The notes: generated by a model from the sequence alone, not told the origin. A stretch of 64,000 bases of DNA from Leptospira saintgironsiae (GCF_002811765.1 NZ_NPDR01000002.1:310001-374000); one strand, 5' to 3'. Positions 50,607 to 61,567 are shown, counted from the stretch's first letter. Numbers and translations are program-made.

Positions 50607-51641
50607 ATGAAATTTTTATACAATTCTCTTTTTATTTCTATAATTTCTATTTTTAGTTTTCAATGTATATATCTCATCAAACCCAGAAAGAATTTTGAAG
50701 AGAGTAAAAATTTAATTTCTCCTGATTATTCTAAGTCTGAGTTTTGGGCTGCTCTTCCTGATAAAAAAGATAATGCAGATCTTGTTCCTGGAAATTCAGG
50801 CTTAAAAGAAAATCAATCCTTAGCAGAGGTGGATACTTTTTATATTCATCCGACAACCTTACTTCTTCGACCTAAATATTGGAATGGAGATCTAAAGGAC
50901 GAGGACTTGAATGACAGAACTGATAAACATCCTATCAAAACCCAAGCAAGTGCATTCAATGAATGTTGTAAGGTCTATGCTCCCAGATATAGACAGGCTG
51001 CATTTTTTGTTTTTACAAAGGATGTTCCAGAAAGTGAAGCAGCATTAGATTTTGCATTCCAAGATGTGAAAGCTTCCTTTTTATATTATATGAAAAATTG
51101 GAATAAGGGCCGTCCTTATATCATTGCTTCTCATAGCCAAGGCACAAGGCATTCTGTCCGTTTACTAAAAGAGGTGATTGCTACTAATCCGGAATATAAG
51201 AAAAACCTGGTAGTGAGTTATTCAATTGGATTTCCATTTAAACAAGAAGAGACGGGTTTACCTGTTTGTTCCAGTCCGAAAGATACTGGATGTGTTGTAG
51301 GTTGGAATTCCTATATTTGGGGAAATTCTCCAGGTAGATTATTGGATAGATATGGAAAAGATACTGTTTGCGTAAATCCTCTCAGTTGGAAACATGATGA
51401 AGAGGTGTCTCCTAAATCTGAAAATTTGGGGAGTGTGAATCGAAGTTTTGATCAATTGATCCCAGGTGTTGCAGATGCAAAATGTAATTCTGGAGTTTTA
51501 TGGATCCACGAACCTGAGATAAGCCGGACCCCAAACCTAGGAAAAGATGGAAATTTACATACTGGAGATTTTCATTTCTTCTACGCGAATATTAGAAAAA
51601 ACGCAAAGGAAAGATTAGAAGCTTTTCTAAAGAAACGTTAA
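50607..51641 (+). CDS. DUF3089 alpha/beta-hydrolase-like lipoprotein
   Basis: 344 residues. The signal peptide ends FSFQC, suggesting a lipid anchor at Cys20. The DUF3089 core is visible: VDTFYIHPTTLL, then ASHSQGTRHSVRLLKEV with the nucleophile-elbow Ser near residue 175, and the C-terminal GNLHTGDFHFFYANIR containing the likely catalytic His. The enzyme class is probably an esterase or lipase; the substrate is not known. Its stop shares the palindrome TTAA with the convergent gene. Confidence 0.83.
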   Translation: MKFLYNSLFISIISIFSFQCIYLIKPRKNFEESKNLISPDYSKSEFWAALPDKKDNADLVPGNSGLKENQSLAEVDTFYIHPTTLLLRPKYWNGDLKDEDLNDRTDKHPIKTQASAFNECCKVYAPRYRQAAFFVFTKDVPESEAALDFAFQDVKASFLYYMKNWNKGRPYIIASHSQGTRHSVRLLKEVIATNPEYKKNLVVSYSIGFPFKQEETGLPVCSSPKDTGCVVGWNSYIWGNSPGRLLDRYGKDTVCVNPLSWKHDEEVSPKSENLGSVNRSFDQLIPGVADAKCNSGVLWIHEPEISRTPNLGKDGNLHTGDFHFFYANIRKNAKERLEAFLKKR

Positions 51642-52033
51642 TTCGTACAGTAAGTTTGCTCGACTACGATAGAAGGCATATCTGTTCTTTTTCCATCTAG
51701 ATCCAGTTTTTTATTTTTTAGATAAAATCCGCAGACTTCTACATAAGAACCAACAGATACTCGATTCATTAAGCTATAATCGTCGGAATCTAAAACTACT
51801 GGTTTACCGGAAAAATGGACTACAAATCGGATGGAATTTCCTTTGTATAATACATGAGTTACTGTTCCTGCGACTCGGACAGTTTCTCCTACAGCCTTTC
51901 CAGGATTATTTACTAACTCTTCGCCAGAAACGTATTTAGGTTTTGGAGGAGCAGAATTTTTTTTGCTCTTAGAGTAAATAGCTCCTGTAGAAATTACTAA
52001 TAGTGAAAGAAATAGGATCGTTTTCTTTTTCAT
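51638..52033 (-). CDS. Secreted small protein with OB-fold-like core
   Basis: 131 residues, with signal peptide KKTILFLSLLVISTGAIYSKS. The mature part (VSGEELVNNPGKAVGETVRVAGTV, followed by VVHFSGKPVVLDS and VGSYVEVCGFY) follows the strand order of an OB-fold of the tRNA_anti-like or YgiW group. Two cysteines near the C-terminus could form a disulfide. No function is assigned. It is the last gene of the minus-strand flagellar run but may not belong to it functionally. Confidence 0.65.
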   Translation of the reverse strand: MKKKTILFLSLLVISTGAIYSKSKKNSAPPKPKYVSGEELVNNPGKAVGETVRVAGTVTHVLYKGNSIRFVVHFSGKPVVLDSDDYSLMNRVSVGSYVEVCGFYLKNKKLDLDGKRTDMPSIVVEQTYCTN

Positions 52034-52037
52034 ATTT

Positions 52038-52679
52038 TTAAAGTTCTTCCGACTCAGAATTGGATTCAGGAGCCTTGATCACGTCTGATCTGGACAACCA
52101 TTTATTTGTAATATTCGCCCTGCGTTCTGCCGGGAACAAGGTAAGAAGGTAAGTAGTGATTGTTTGTCTACCGTCCTGTTCTGCGTCCTTGTCCATTTGG
52201 ATGAATACATCTATAATGTCTTTGTCCGGCCAATTGGTAAGCATTTGCACTGCGTTATCAGGAGGCATATTTGCAACCTTCTCCGCCATAACCTTAACCA
52301 ATTTACCTCTACTATTTTTTTCAGATTCAGAAGATTTGAGCTCATTCTCCTTAGAAGTAAGACCTCGTTTGAGTTCCTCAATTTTCTCGAGTTCTGCTTC
52401 CAGGCGCTCTTTTTCTTTTTTTAATTCCTCTTCTTTCTGAGAGATATCGTCTCTGTCTTTAGCGAGTCTTTCCATCTCTTTACGAAACTCTAACTTCTCT
52501 AATTCAGAAGGGGACTCTGAGTCCGCATTTACGAGTCCTGGTTCTGTTCTTAAGAAAGGAAAAATTTCAGCAGCGTCTATGATCTGAAAATAATGGAACG
52601 CAAAAAATCCGATCAACACTAGGAAGAAGATCAGAAGTACTAGATATACTGCTCTTGCTTTATCGCTTAAACTTGCCAC
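52038..52679 (-). CDS. flbB: Flagellar collar protein FlbB (MotE-like)
   Basis: 213 residues: one N-terminal membrane helix (VYLVLLIFFLVLIGFFAFHYF), a long coiled coil (about 65-135), then a MotE/MgtE-N-type domain (VAEKVANMPPDNAVQMLTNWPDKDIIDVFIQMD). This matches spirochaete FlbB, a periplasmic collar component needed to recruit stators (known in Borrelia). The place after fliJ is as in other spirochaetes. It is separated from the overlapping orf by three bases. Confidence 0.85.
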   Translation of the reverse strand: MASLSDKARAVYLVLLIFFLVLIGFFAFHYFQIIDAAEIFPFLRTEPGLVNADSESPSELEKLEFRKEMERLAKDRDDISQKEEELKKEKERLEAELEKIEELKRGLTSKENELKSSESEKNSRGKLVKVMAEKVANMPPDNAVQMLTNWPDKDIIDVFIQMDKDAEQDGRQTITTYLLTLFPAERRANITNKWLSRSDVIKAPESNSESEEL

Positions 52680-52682
52680 TTT

Positions 52683-52964
52683 TTATACCCGGATGTCCAG
52701 CCTGGAGCCTGAAATTCTTTTTTCCAAATCTCCCGCCTTATTTTCTAAATGAGAGATTTTATCTTGGAGATTTACCATGCTTCCGATTAAAGGATCGGAA
52801 GATTCTACTGTTTTACGTACTTCTAAAAAGGGGAGGTCACTTTTTATAACGCTCGTAAAGTTTTCTGAGCTCAGAAAGTCCCGCATCTTCTGTACCGGTG
52901 CGCTCAGCGCCTCCCGTGTCATAGGTAAATACTTTCGGATCCCGTTTAGATCTATCATCCCCAT
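52683..52964 (-). CDS. Small protein overlapping the end of fliJ
   Basis: 93 residues. Its ATG at 52964 lies inside fliJ in another frame, with GGGAGG six bases upstream, an excellent ribosome site. The overlap with fliJ is 128 bases. The free C-terminal half is helical (DPLIGSMVNLQDKISHLENKAGDLEKRI), a short coiled coil. No signal peptide. It could be a flagellar chaperone or FliJ partner; I do not recognise a family. The overlapped N-terminal part may be constrained by fliJ rather than by its own function. Confidence 0.65.
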   Translation of the reverse strand: MGMIDLNGIRKYLPMTREALSAPVQKMRDFLSSENFTSVIKSDLPFLEVRKTVESSDPLIGSMVNLQDKISHLENKAGDLEKRISGSRLDIRV

Positions 52965-53409
52965 ATATTTCCTCCCTAGTTTTCCTATAAAGATCAGCTA
53001 AAAATTGCTCTTCTGCCTGGATTTTTTCCGCCTTTCTATAGGAGCGCATATACTCCTTGAAGCGGTTTTCTTTTAGAAGTTCCAGTACCTTCTTTTCTTT
53101 TCTTGCCTCTGAGACTTCTGTTCTTTTTTTCTCAACCGGTTCATCAAAAGAACGTATCTCATTTTCTAACTCGGAATTCCGAGTTAAGAGTTGTCTCATA
53201 TAAGTTTGCAAATAAGAATATTCTCTTAAGTCTGTACTTCCTGAAAGTGTTGTAGCAGATAAAGAATGTATCCTTGTATCATTGGAATCTATTTCTGATT
53301 GTCTTTGGTTGACTTCGGCCACAAGTTCAGAAAGTTCTTTGAGTTTTTGGTCCTCTTTGATCTTCTTTAAACGAAGTACAGGTTCGAGCCTGAATTGGAA
53401 TCTTTTCAT
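52837..53409 (-). CDS. fliJ: Flagellar export protein FliJ
   Basis: 190 residues, almost entirely antiparallel coiled coil, starting MKRFQFRLEPVLRLKKIKE, the classic FliJ opening. FliJ sits in the FliI hexamer like a rotor stalk and contacts FlhA. About 40 residues after the coiled coil (YGDDRSKRDPKVFTYDTGG and following) exceed the usual length of around 147, and encode the start of the next gene in another frame. It starts three bases after fliI. Confidence 0.9.
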   Translation of the reverse strand: MKRFQFRLEPVLRLKKIKEDQKLKELSELVAEVNQRQSEIDSNDTRIHSLSATTLSGSTDLREYSYLQTYMRQLLTRNSELENEIRSFDEPVEKKRTEVSEARKEKKVLELLKENRFKEYMRSYRKAEKIQAEEQFLADLYRKTREEIYGDDRSKRDPKVFTYDTGGAERTGTEDAGLSELRKLYERYKK

Positions 53410-53412
53410 TGA

Positions 53413-54777
53413 TTAAAATTCCTCTTCTTCTCTTTCTTCTTTTAAGATATCTCTTAAGCCGCTGACTGTTTGTGGAAAAAGACTTCTGTCCATAAGTCTT
53501 TGTTTTAGATAAGAATCTATCTTATCTTTTTTGCGAATGGCAAGATCCACTTTAGGATCTGATCCTCTTACGTATGCATTCAATAAGATCAATTCTTCCA
53601 CTGAATTATAAGTGGAGATAAGTTCTCTGATCATACCAGCTCTCATGAACTGGTCTTCGTCAACTATAGATTGCATTACCCTGGAAAGGGAGGCAGGGAC
53701 ATCGATTGCAGGATAATGGTTTCTTTCGGCCATTTTGCGCGAAAGAATGATGTGACCGTCTATATAACCACGGACTGCGTCTGCGATCGGATCTTCCATC
53801 TCATCGGTATCGGTTAGGACAGTGTAAAACCCTGTGATACTTCCTCCTGATTTAGAAGTACCTGAACGTTCTACAAGTTTTGCTAATTTAGTAAAAACAG
53901 ATGAACTAAAACCTCTTGTGATTGGAGGTTCATGGTTAGAAACAGAGATCTCTCTATTTGCATGTGCAAACCTGGTCAAGGAATCCATCATTAAATTTAC
54001 ATGAAGTCCTTGTTCTCTAAAATATTCCGCAACGGAAGTGGCGAGTAGAGCGCAGTTTACCTGTTCCATCTTAGGTGCGTCGGAGGTTGCGGCAAATACT
54101 ACAGATCTTGCGAGACCTTCTTTCCCTAAGTCTCTCTCTAAAAATTCATTCACCTCTCTGCCTCGTTCTCCCACGAGTGCGATCACGTTTACGTCCGCAT
54201 TAGTGAACCTTGCGATCATACCGAGTAAACTGGATTTTCCTACACCGGATCCGGAGAATATCCCTAATCTTTGTCCTCTACCTACTGTTAAAATTCCATC
54301 TATCGCTCTTACTCCTGTAAGAAGAATGTCCCGGATCACAGGTCTATCTAGTGGATTGATACTTTCTCCTTCTGGAGATTTTTCTTCAGAAGTGATGATG
54401 AGTCCTTTTTTGTCGATAGGACGTCCTACTCCATTCAATACACGACCGAGTAGTTCTCTTCCTACTGGAACATTTAAACTTCTTCCTGAAGAAAACACAA
54501 AAGCATCAGGGTATACACCTTCTACAGGACCGAGAGGCATTAGTGTATATACATGATTTTCGAAACCAACGATCTCGCATTGCAGGTAACCTTCTGTTCC
54601 TGCTTTTTGGACTTCCATGATCTCTCCGATCTTGGAGTCTGGAGGTCCTTCTGAATAAATTACGTTTCCGGAGACGCGAACAACTCGTCCCGATTTGCGG
54701 ATGGTTTCTGTGCGGTCCAAGATCAGGAAATACTTGGAGATGACGTCTACCTTTTCGTGAAACTTCTTCTCTATCAT
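53413..54777 (-). CDS. fliI: Flagellar export ATPase FliI
   Basis: 454 residues of the F1-beta-like family with Walker A GIFSGSGVGKSSLLG near residue 175, GERGREVNEFLERDLG, and VNLMMDSLTRFAHANREI (Walker B). It energises flagellar protein export with FliH and FliJ. No GGAG-type ribosome site is clear ahead of the ATG. A 199-base gap with a strong hairpin separates it from fliH, unusual in this operon, and suggests separate or reduced expression. Confidence 0.97.
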   Translation of the reverse strand: MIEKKFHEKVDVISKYFLILDRTETIRKSGRVVRVSGNVIYSEGPPDSKIGEIMEVQKAGTEGYLQCEIVGFENHVYTLMPLGPVEGVYPDAFVFSSGRSLNVPVGRELLGRVLNGVGRPIDKKGLIITSEEKSPEGESINPLDRPVIRDILLTGVRAIDGILTVGRGQRLGIFSGSGVGKSSLLGMIARFTNADVNVIALVGERGREVNEFLERDLGKEGLARSVVFAATSDAPKMEQVNCALLATSVAEYFREQGLHVNLMMDSLTRFAHANREISVSNHEPPITRGFSSSVFTKLAKLVERSGTSKSGGSITGFYTVLTDTDEMEDPIADAVRGYIDGHIILSRKMAERNHYPAIDVPASLSRVMQSIVDEDQFMRAGMIRELISTYNSVEELILLNAYVRGSDPKVDLAIRKKDKIDSYLKQRLMDRSLFPQTVSGLRDILKEEREEEEF

Positions 54778-54915
54778 GTTCTTAGGCTCTTAGATACCGG
54801 ATACTGTCCCTGGGATTTTGCCCGGAGTCAAGTGATAATGAGAATATAACTGAATTATGTCGCTTACGGAGGTAATACAAAACCCGTCGAAGATACTACA
54901 AAGAAAACCCCCCTG

Positions 54916-54946
54916 ACCCGACCGCCTATGATTTCGGCGGCCGGGT
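54916..54946 (-). terminator. Strong GC hairpin between fliH and fliI
   Basis: On the minus strand ACCCGGCCGCC (54946-54936) pairs with GGCGGTCGGGT (54926-54916) over 11 pairs, one a G-U. A GGGGGG and a TTTT run follow after a few bases. It could terminate partially or protect the upstream mRNA. The T-run is offset, so full termination is not certain. Confidence 0.6.
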
Positions 54947-54976
54947 AGGAGACTAAGTTTGGACGTGAATGTTAGA

Positions 54977-55900
54977 TTAGATCGGCTCCGCATTTCGAAT
55001 TGCTTCTTCGATTTCTTTGAGCTGGGTGGAGATCCTTGCATCGATGGCACCAACATCTGTTTCGATGATGACCCCGCCTCTGTCGACGCGAGAGTCTTCG
55101 TAGATATTGACCTTGCGAAGAGACTCCATAAGTTTGATAAGTTCGTCTTTGTGAGCAGTGGTGATCTCCAAGTCCGCAAAGTTGACTCGGATATCCACAC
55201 GATCTCTGTCTTTGATACGTTTCAGGGCTTCTCTAATATTATTGAGTACGATTTCTTTACGTTCAATGATCTCATCTTTGATGATCTTACGAGCGATGAT
55301 AAGGATCATCTCCACCATCTGTTTTTCAGAAGCTTGAATAAGTTCTGCACGGATATCGATTGCCTTACCTACGATGGTTCCGAGGCGGTCGATTAGGCGT
55401 CGGACTTCTCCTTGTCCTTTTCTGAAACCAACTTCTCGTCCAGCTTCAAATCCTTTTAAGTAAGCCTCATGTTCGATCTCTGCCGTTTTCATCTCGGCTT
55501 CTTTGATCATTCTTTCGGCTTCCATCTTGGCTCTTTCCAAGATCTGTTCCGCTTTGGCTTTACCTGAATCCTCTTCTAGTTTGATCTTCTCTTTGGAATC
55601 CTGGATCATTTGGAAGGCTTTTTTACGACCTTCTTCCTCGATTTCCTCCGACTTACGACGGGAGTCCTCGAGCATTGTTTTTATATTTTCTTCTGTTTCT
55701 TCTTTATAACGGTTTAGCTCCGCCTCGATCTCTTCGATGGAAGGACCTTGGTATTGCTCTATAATATTTCCTTCTTGGTCGACTTCGAACTCTTCGGCGT
55801 CTTCGTCCCTATGGAATTTTTTATATTTATCCGGAATTTGCAGCTCTACCTGATCCTGCATGTCCGCGATTTGGATAGGTTTGAAGACTAGTTTTGCCAT
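54977..55900 (-). CDS. fliH: Flagellar export regulator FliH
   Basis: 307 residues: N-terminal VFKPIQIADMQDQVELQIP, a long acidic coiled coil (about 55-150) and the FliH C-terminal domain (MILIARKIIKDEI, NIREALKRIKDRDRVDIRVN, GGVIIETDVGAIDARISTQL). FliH binds and restrains FliI and ties it to the C-ring. Longer than the enterobacterial protein because of the coiled coil, as in spirochaetes. It begins one base after fliG ends. Confidence 0.94.
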   Translation of the reverse strand: MAKLVFKPIQIADMQDQVELQIPDKYKKFHRDEDAEEFEVDQEGNIIEQYQGPSIEEIEAELNRYKEETEENIKTMLEDSRRKSEEIEEEGRKKAFQMIQDSKEKIKLEEDSGKAKAEQILERAKMEAERMIKEAEMKTAEIEHEAYLKGFEAGREVGFRKGQGEVRRLIDRLGTIVGKAIDIRAELIQASEKQMVEMILIIARKIIKDEIIERKEIVLNNIREALKRIKDRDRVDIRVNFADLEITTAHKDELIKLMESLRKVNIYEDSRVDRGGVIIETDVGAIDARISTQLKEIEEAIRNAEPI

Positions 55901-55901
55901 A

Positions 55902-56869
55902 TTAGTTCTTTCTCCGGAACTTGATTCTTCCTGATTCTACGGATTCCTTAAAAATTTCAAGTAGTCCGTTTTGAGCGGTTTCAATCTCTGCGAGGGAAAC
56001 CGGACCCATAGAATCTTCTTCCAATCGGATGGAGGAGGCTAGCGTTGGATCTAACCTTTCCAGTAAGACCTGTTTCGTTTCCGGTTCAGTGCCTTTAAAG
56101 GCGGTCGCGGTCACGATTGGATGGATCTCTCCCATAAACTTGTTTAGGGCTTCTCGGCTTAGATCCATCAGGTCTTCCATTCGGAAGAAATGCTTATTTA
56201 TATTTTCGGCAAACGACTGGCTCTTTTCGCGTATCCTGGAGAATAATTTCTGGGAATCTTGGGGGTCTAATTTGCCCAAGAGTTCTGCGGCTCTTTTGCC
56301 ACCCTTATCCCTGGTAGGAACTCCAGACTGGGGAGATTTCAGGACTTCCTTCTTGAAGCGCAAAAACCTCTCCAAAGAGTCCATAAGTCCCGCAGAAGAA
56401 AGGTCCAAATTCCGTATAGAAAGTAGGATCTCCTCCTGGGTTTCTTCCGGGAATTCTTCCAATACTCTGGCAGAAGTATCCGGATCCGCGTAGCAGAATA
56501 TGAGTGCGATCCTGTCTGCGGATTCTCCGGCTACAATCTTGGAAAGTTCTTCCTTGGTATAAGATTTGAGTTCCTCCGACCATTCTGGCTCGGTAACCAA
56601 ATCTTCTTTTAAGATCGTTTCGAGTTCTTGGATTAGGGCCAAGGTGTCTCGATCGATTCCTTCTTTCGGGACGCTTGAGAGTCCTTCTAAAAAGGAACCT
56701 AAAAGTTCTCTTTCTTGTTTCGCTTCTACTTTGGTGGACTTGTGAAAACTTTCTAAAAGTTTCGATGTGTCCTGAGGCCCAAGGTGACGAAACACTTCCG
56801 GGGGAAGATGCTCCCCCAGGATTCGGAGGAGCTGTCCCGCCCGGTTTCTTTTTCCGGACAGGATACTCA

Positions 56870-56870
<1 letters not shown>
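55902..56870 (-). CDS. fliG: Divergent FliG-type flagellar switch protein
   Basis: 322 residues with the FliG three-domain plan: N-terminal AGQLLRILGEHLPPEVFRHL, a middle domain where the EHPQ motif is replaced (EEFPEETQEEI), and a C-terminal domain EDLMDLSREALNKFMGEI, TAFKGTEPETKQVLLERL, EDSMGPVSLAEIETAQ. Against E. coli FliG (numbers from memory), Lys264 is kept but Arg281, Asp288 and Arg297 appear replaced by Thr, Leu and Ser. It lies in the fliF operon, yet may be structural rather than the main torque rotor. Spirochaetes often carry two FliG proteins. Confidence 0.87.
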
Positions 56871-58570
<1,700 letters not shown>

Positions 58571-58599
58571 TTTCCTTCACCACCGACAAGATAGGGGAC

Positions 58600-58627
58600 A
58601 TAATAGATTTTCGGAAACAAAGTACAA
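58600..58627 (-). promoter_or_regulatory. Candidate promoter of the fliF operon
   Basis: Minus-strand TTGTAC (58627-58622) and TATTAT (58605-58600) are 16 bases apart, about 30 bases before the fliF ATG; the leader has AAGGAAA as ribosome site. The -10 is a 5 of 6 match, the -35 weak. No sigma-28-type box was recognised. The rest of this 243-base divergent gap shows nothing else clear. Confidence 0.4.
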
Positions 58628-58813
58628 TCCCTTTTTAAAAAAACTTTAGAATTTTTTTATTTTCTCCGGATTTTTTATATTAACTCTTTTAAGAACTGCT
58701 TTGAAGCGAAAAATAAATCTTGTTGTACATAATTGCTATTCTTATGTTTAGTGAAATTTTTGCTGCTTCCAATTTTTACTCAGGAATTGTCTAGGAAATA
58801 AAACATTTTGAAC

Positions 58814-59554
58814 ATGAAACTTAACGGGGAACATTCAAATTTTATAAATCTAGAAGAAGCGAAGCAGTTAGAAGAATATTTTAAAACTTTAATATCAGCG
58901 GAGAAGGTCTCAAAGATCCAAGAAGTTGCTTCTTTTCGTACAAAGTACTTAACAATTGTAATGGAGGATATATTCCAACCTTATAATGCTAGTGCTCCAG
59001 TGCGAACTTCTGAATGTTTGGGCTTAACAGAGCTCCATGTCATAGAAAATAAAAACTCTTATAAACCCAATGAAGGAATTTCTTTAGGCGCTCAAAAATG
59101 GATACAGATCCACAGATACCAAAAGCCAGATTTCGATAATACTAGACATTGTATAAGCGGTTTAAAGGAGAAGGGTTATAGGATTATCGCAACTTCTCCA
59201 CATTCATTAGAAAATTCTTACGAATTGGATACCTTGCCTTTGGATAAACCTAGCGCTATCTTATTCGGATCAGAAGAAAAAGGATTATCTTCTTATTCAA
59301 TGGGAGAAGCAGACGTATTCCTAAAACTTCCTATGTACGGTTTTACCGAAAGTTATAATATTTCTGTAACAGTGGCAATTGTACTTTCTCACCTAGCGTT
59401 TCGTTTAAGAAAAGAAGTTCCAAACTGGGCTTTAACGGAAGAGGAACAGATTCATATCCGAAATTCCTATTATAAAAAAGTTCTATATAAAGGAAATTTA
59501 GTAGAATCGGATCTACTCCAAAGGATCAGATCCGAAGCAGCAAGGGTCCAATAA
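58814..59554 (+). CDS. TrmH/SpoU-family RNA 2'-O-methyltransferase
   Basis: About 246 residues with SPOUT motifs: NASAPVRTSECLGLTELHVIE (motif 1), AILFGSEEKGLS (motif 2) and LPMYGFTESYNISVTVAIVLSHL (motif 3, the knot). The family methylates the 2'-hydroxyl of a tRNA or rRNA nucleotide using S-adenosylmethionine; TrmH makes Gm18 in tRNA. The motif 3 Asn and motif 1 Asn/Arg catalytic residues are present. A TTG at 58808 is an alternative start. The exact target is not determined. Confidence 0.87.
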   Translation: MKLNGEHSNFINLEEAKQLEEYFKTLISAEKVSKIQEVASFRTKYLTIVMEDIFQPYNASAPVRTSECLGLTELHVIENKNSYKPNEGISLGAQKWIQIHRYQKPDFDNTRHCISGLKEKGYRIIATSPHSLENSYELDTLPLDKPSAILFGSEEKGLSSYSMGEADVFLKLPMYGFTESYNISVTVAIVLSHLAFRLRKEVPNWALTEEEQIHIRNSYYKKVLYKGNLVESDLLQRIRSEAARVQ

Positions 59555-59581
59555 TTCACTTCAGCTAAAAAGTAGGGTAGG

Positions 59582-60463
59582 ATGGAACAATTAAGCGGTT
59601 TATCTAAATTTATAAAAAAGTTTTCTCTCGTATTTGCGGGAATTTTTGTATTTCTATTTATAATCAGGCTCATCTACAGTTATGCAGTCGGCCCTGAAAC
59701 AAATATTGTAAACCAAGAACAAGGTTCTACTATCAATTTCGATTATGGACGTAAGAACTACGCTTCTGAAAAATTTTATGCGCCTCAGGATAAGATCACT
59801 GTTTCTAGTTCTTCCCAAAAGTATGAGAAGGTAGCTGCAGTTTCTTCCAAAACTTCTGAGTTTGATGAAAACGAAAAGAAAACCCGCAAGATAGTAGAAG
59901 ATGTAAAAGGTGTAATCCAGTATGAACAAAGATCTGGGCTTGCTGGCAAAAGAACATTGCAGTTGGGTATAGGAGTAAATCCAGATAAATTCGATTCTGT
60001 GGTAGATTCCATCCAGACAATTGGCATGATAGATTCAATTTCTGTGAATAAAACAGACAAAACAAATGAATATAAAAACATCACCGCCACTCGAATCTCC
60101 TTAGAAAAATCCAAAGCAGGACTTTTAAGTTTAAAAGGAAGAAACGGTAAAATCGAAGAATTGATTTCTTTAGAAAAAGAAATTTTAGAGATAGAAGGTA
60201 AGATCCAAGACTTAGGAGTAAAGTTAGGAGAATTCGATCAAGAGAATGAATTCTGCACAATCAAATTTACATTAAAAGAAACAGGTGCAGTCTCCGGCGG
60301 ATTTATTACTTTTTTAAAGAAGTGTAAAATATCCTTGGAGTGGACCATCAAATACGGATTATTATTCTCTTTCCTCTACGCTTTTGCATCCGTAGGAGGA
60401 TGGATCACTTGGTTCTTTGGTGTGAAAATCCTGGCCTACTTAAGATCTAAAGGAATTCTTTAA
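59582..60463 (+). CDS. DUF4349 membrane protein
   Basis: 293 residues: an N-terminal membrane helix (IKKFSLVFAGIFVFLFIIRLIYSY), an extracytoplasmic domain of DUF4349 type (VIQYEQRSGLAGKRTLQLGIGVNPDKFDSVVDSIQ, then SVNKTDKTNEY), a coiled coil near 185-220 and a C-terminal helix (LLFSFLYAFASVGGWITWFFGV). No enzymatic motif. The function of the family is unknown. Its stop shares TTAA with the convergent peptidase gene. Confidence 0.83.
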   Translation: MEQLSGLSKFIKKFSLVFAGIFVFLFIIRLIYSYAVGPETNIVNQEQGSTINFDYGRKNYASEKFYAPQDKITVSSSSQKYEKVAAVSSKTSEFDENEKKTRKIVEDVKGVIQYEQRSGLAGKRTLQLGIGVNPDKFDSVVDSIQTIGMIDSISVNKTDKTNEYKNITATRISLEKSKAGLLSLKGRNGKIEELISLEKEILEIEGKIQDLGVKLGEFDQENEFCTIKFTLKETGAVSGGFITFLKKCKISLEWTIKYGLLFSFLYAFASVGGWITWFFGVKILAYLRSKGIL

Positions 60464-61566
60464 TTCAGATTTGATTTAGAAAAGAAAAACTGCAAAAGTT
60501 TTCGGATCTGGCTAGTCGGAACTCCGGCGCCTAGATATTCTCCGTCTACCCAGATCTCGAAATGTAAATGGATATTATCATCATTTCCTTTTGCTTCGCC
60601 CATTAGGCCTGAGTTTCCTACGTTACCTATCTCTTCGCCTGATTTTACTTTTGCACCGGGTTTGATCCCTCTCTTGATAGAAGAAAGATGGTTGAAAGAG
60701 GTCATAACCCCGTTCCCATGATCGATCCAAACTTGTCTGCCTCCAAAATCCTTTTCTACATAAGTGACCCCGTTTTTTTGGGCTAATGCAGAATATCTTT
60801 GGAATTCAGAAAGTGTCATAGGAGAATAATCTAGATCCGCACGGATTATCGTTCCGTCAGCAGGAGATACCAAAACATCTTCGAAAGTTAAACGTCTAGG
60901 TGGTCCGACTTTTTCTCTTTTATAATAAATATCTAATCCTTTGTGGATTCCATTCCTGTATTCTCTGGGAGCTCCTGGAAGTTGGTAATCTTTTTCAGGA
61001 AGAAGTCCATCTGGAACTGGGTATTGGTATCCTGTGAATCTATTGGAAACTGAATTTAATACAGTACCATTTAGCAGAATCTTAAATTCACCGATCACTA
61101 TACTCTTTTCTTCTTTTTTAGGAAAATACAATCTAAGAATGGATGCATCAATCGGAGGAAGATTATGCTGATTGACTAGATCTACTTTATCATTTTTGAA
61201 AATAGTTTTCCAGTTTTCTTGGTGAAGAACTTGGATCTCATATTCATCCGTTGCTCTTTTCCCTCGGAACATAGGTACCAAAACTTCGATCGAATTTATC
61301 AGTCTTTTAGAACCGAAATCTACAATAATCCATTCGGGTTTATTCTCTCCGGAAGAATACCAATAAGATTTAGGATTGGAATCGAATAGATTGAATGCAC
61401 CATATTCTTCGTCGTAAGAAGAAGATACAGAATAAGAAAAGGGCGCCACTGTCACTTTTCCGAAATCTAAAAAATCTACTTCGGAACCCAGGGATCCATA
61501 GGACCTAGGAGCTGCAGATATACCGAAAGAAAGAGCCGTAAATAAAAGACAGATTTTTCGGATCAT
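60460..61566 (-). CDS. M23-family peptidase with discoidin-like N-terminal region
   Basis: 368 residues from the ATG at 61566, which begins a clean signal peptide (MIRKICLLFTALSFGISA); an upstream in-frame start at 61632 would lie inside neuB. Residues 30-170 have a discoidin/F5-8-type pattern (NLFDSNPKSYWYSSGENKPEWIIVDFG). The C-terminal LytM domain has HKGLD and HLHFEIW zinc-site motifs and WIDHGNGVMTSFNHLSS. It should act on peptidoglycan or a surface glycan. Translation is probably coupled to neuB, one base apart. Confidence 0.87.
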   Translation of the reverse strand: MIRKICLLFTALSFGISAAPRSYGSLGSEVDFLDFGKVTVAPFSYSVSSSYDEEYGAFNLFDSNPKSYWYSSGENKPEWIIVDFGSKRLINSIEVLVPMFRGKRATDEYEIQVLHQENWKTIFKNDKVDLVNQHNLPPIDASILRLYFPKKEEKSIVIGEFKILLNGTVLNSVSNRFTGYQYPVPDGLLPEKDYQLPGAPREYRNGIHKGLDIYYKREKVGPPRRLTFEDVLVSPADGTIIRADLDYSPMTLSEFQRYSALAQKNGVTYVEKDFGGRQVWIDHGNGVMTSFNHLSSIKRGIKPGAKVKSGEEIGNVGNSGLMGEAKGNDDNIHLHFEIWVDGEYLGAGVPTSQIRKLLQFFFSKSNLN

Positions 61567-61567
61567 A

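Noticed and set aside
54790..55200. 136-residue minus-strand frame covering the fliH-fliI gap
   Set aside because: It is out of frame with the FliH C-terminus, which is well conserved, and runs through the GC hairpin; it looks like a shadow frame.
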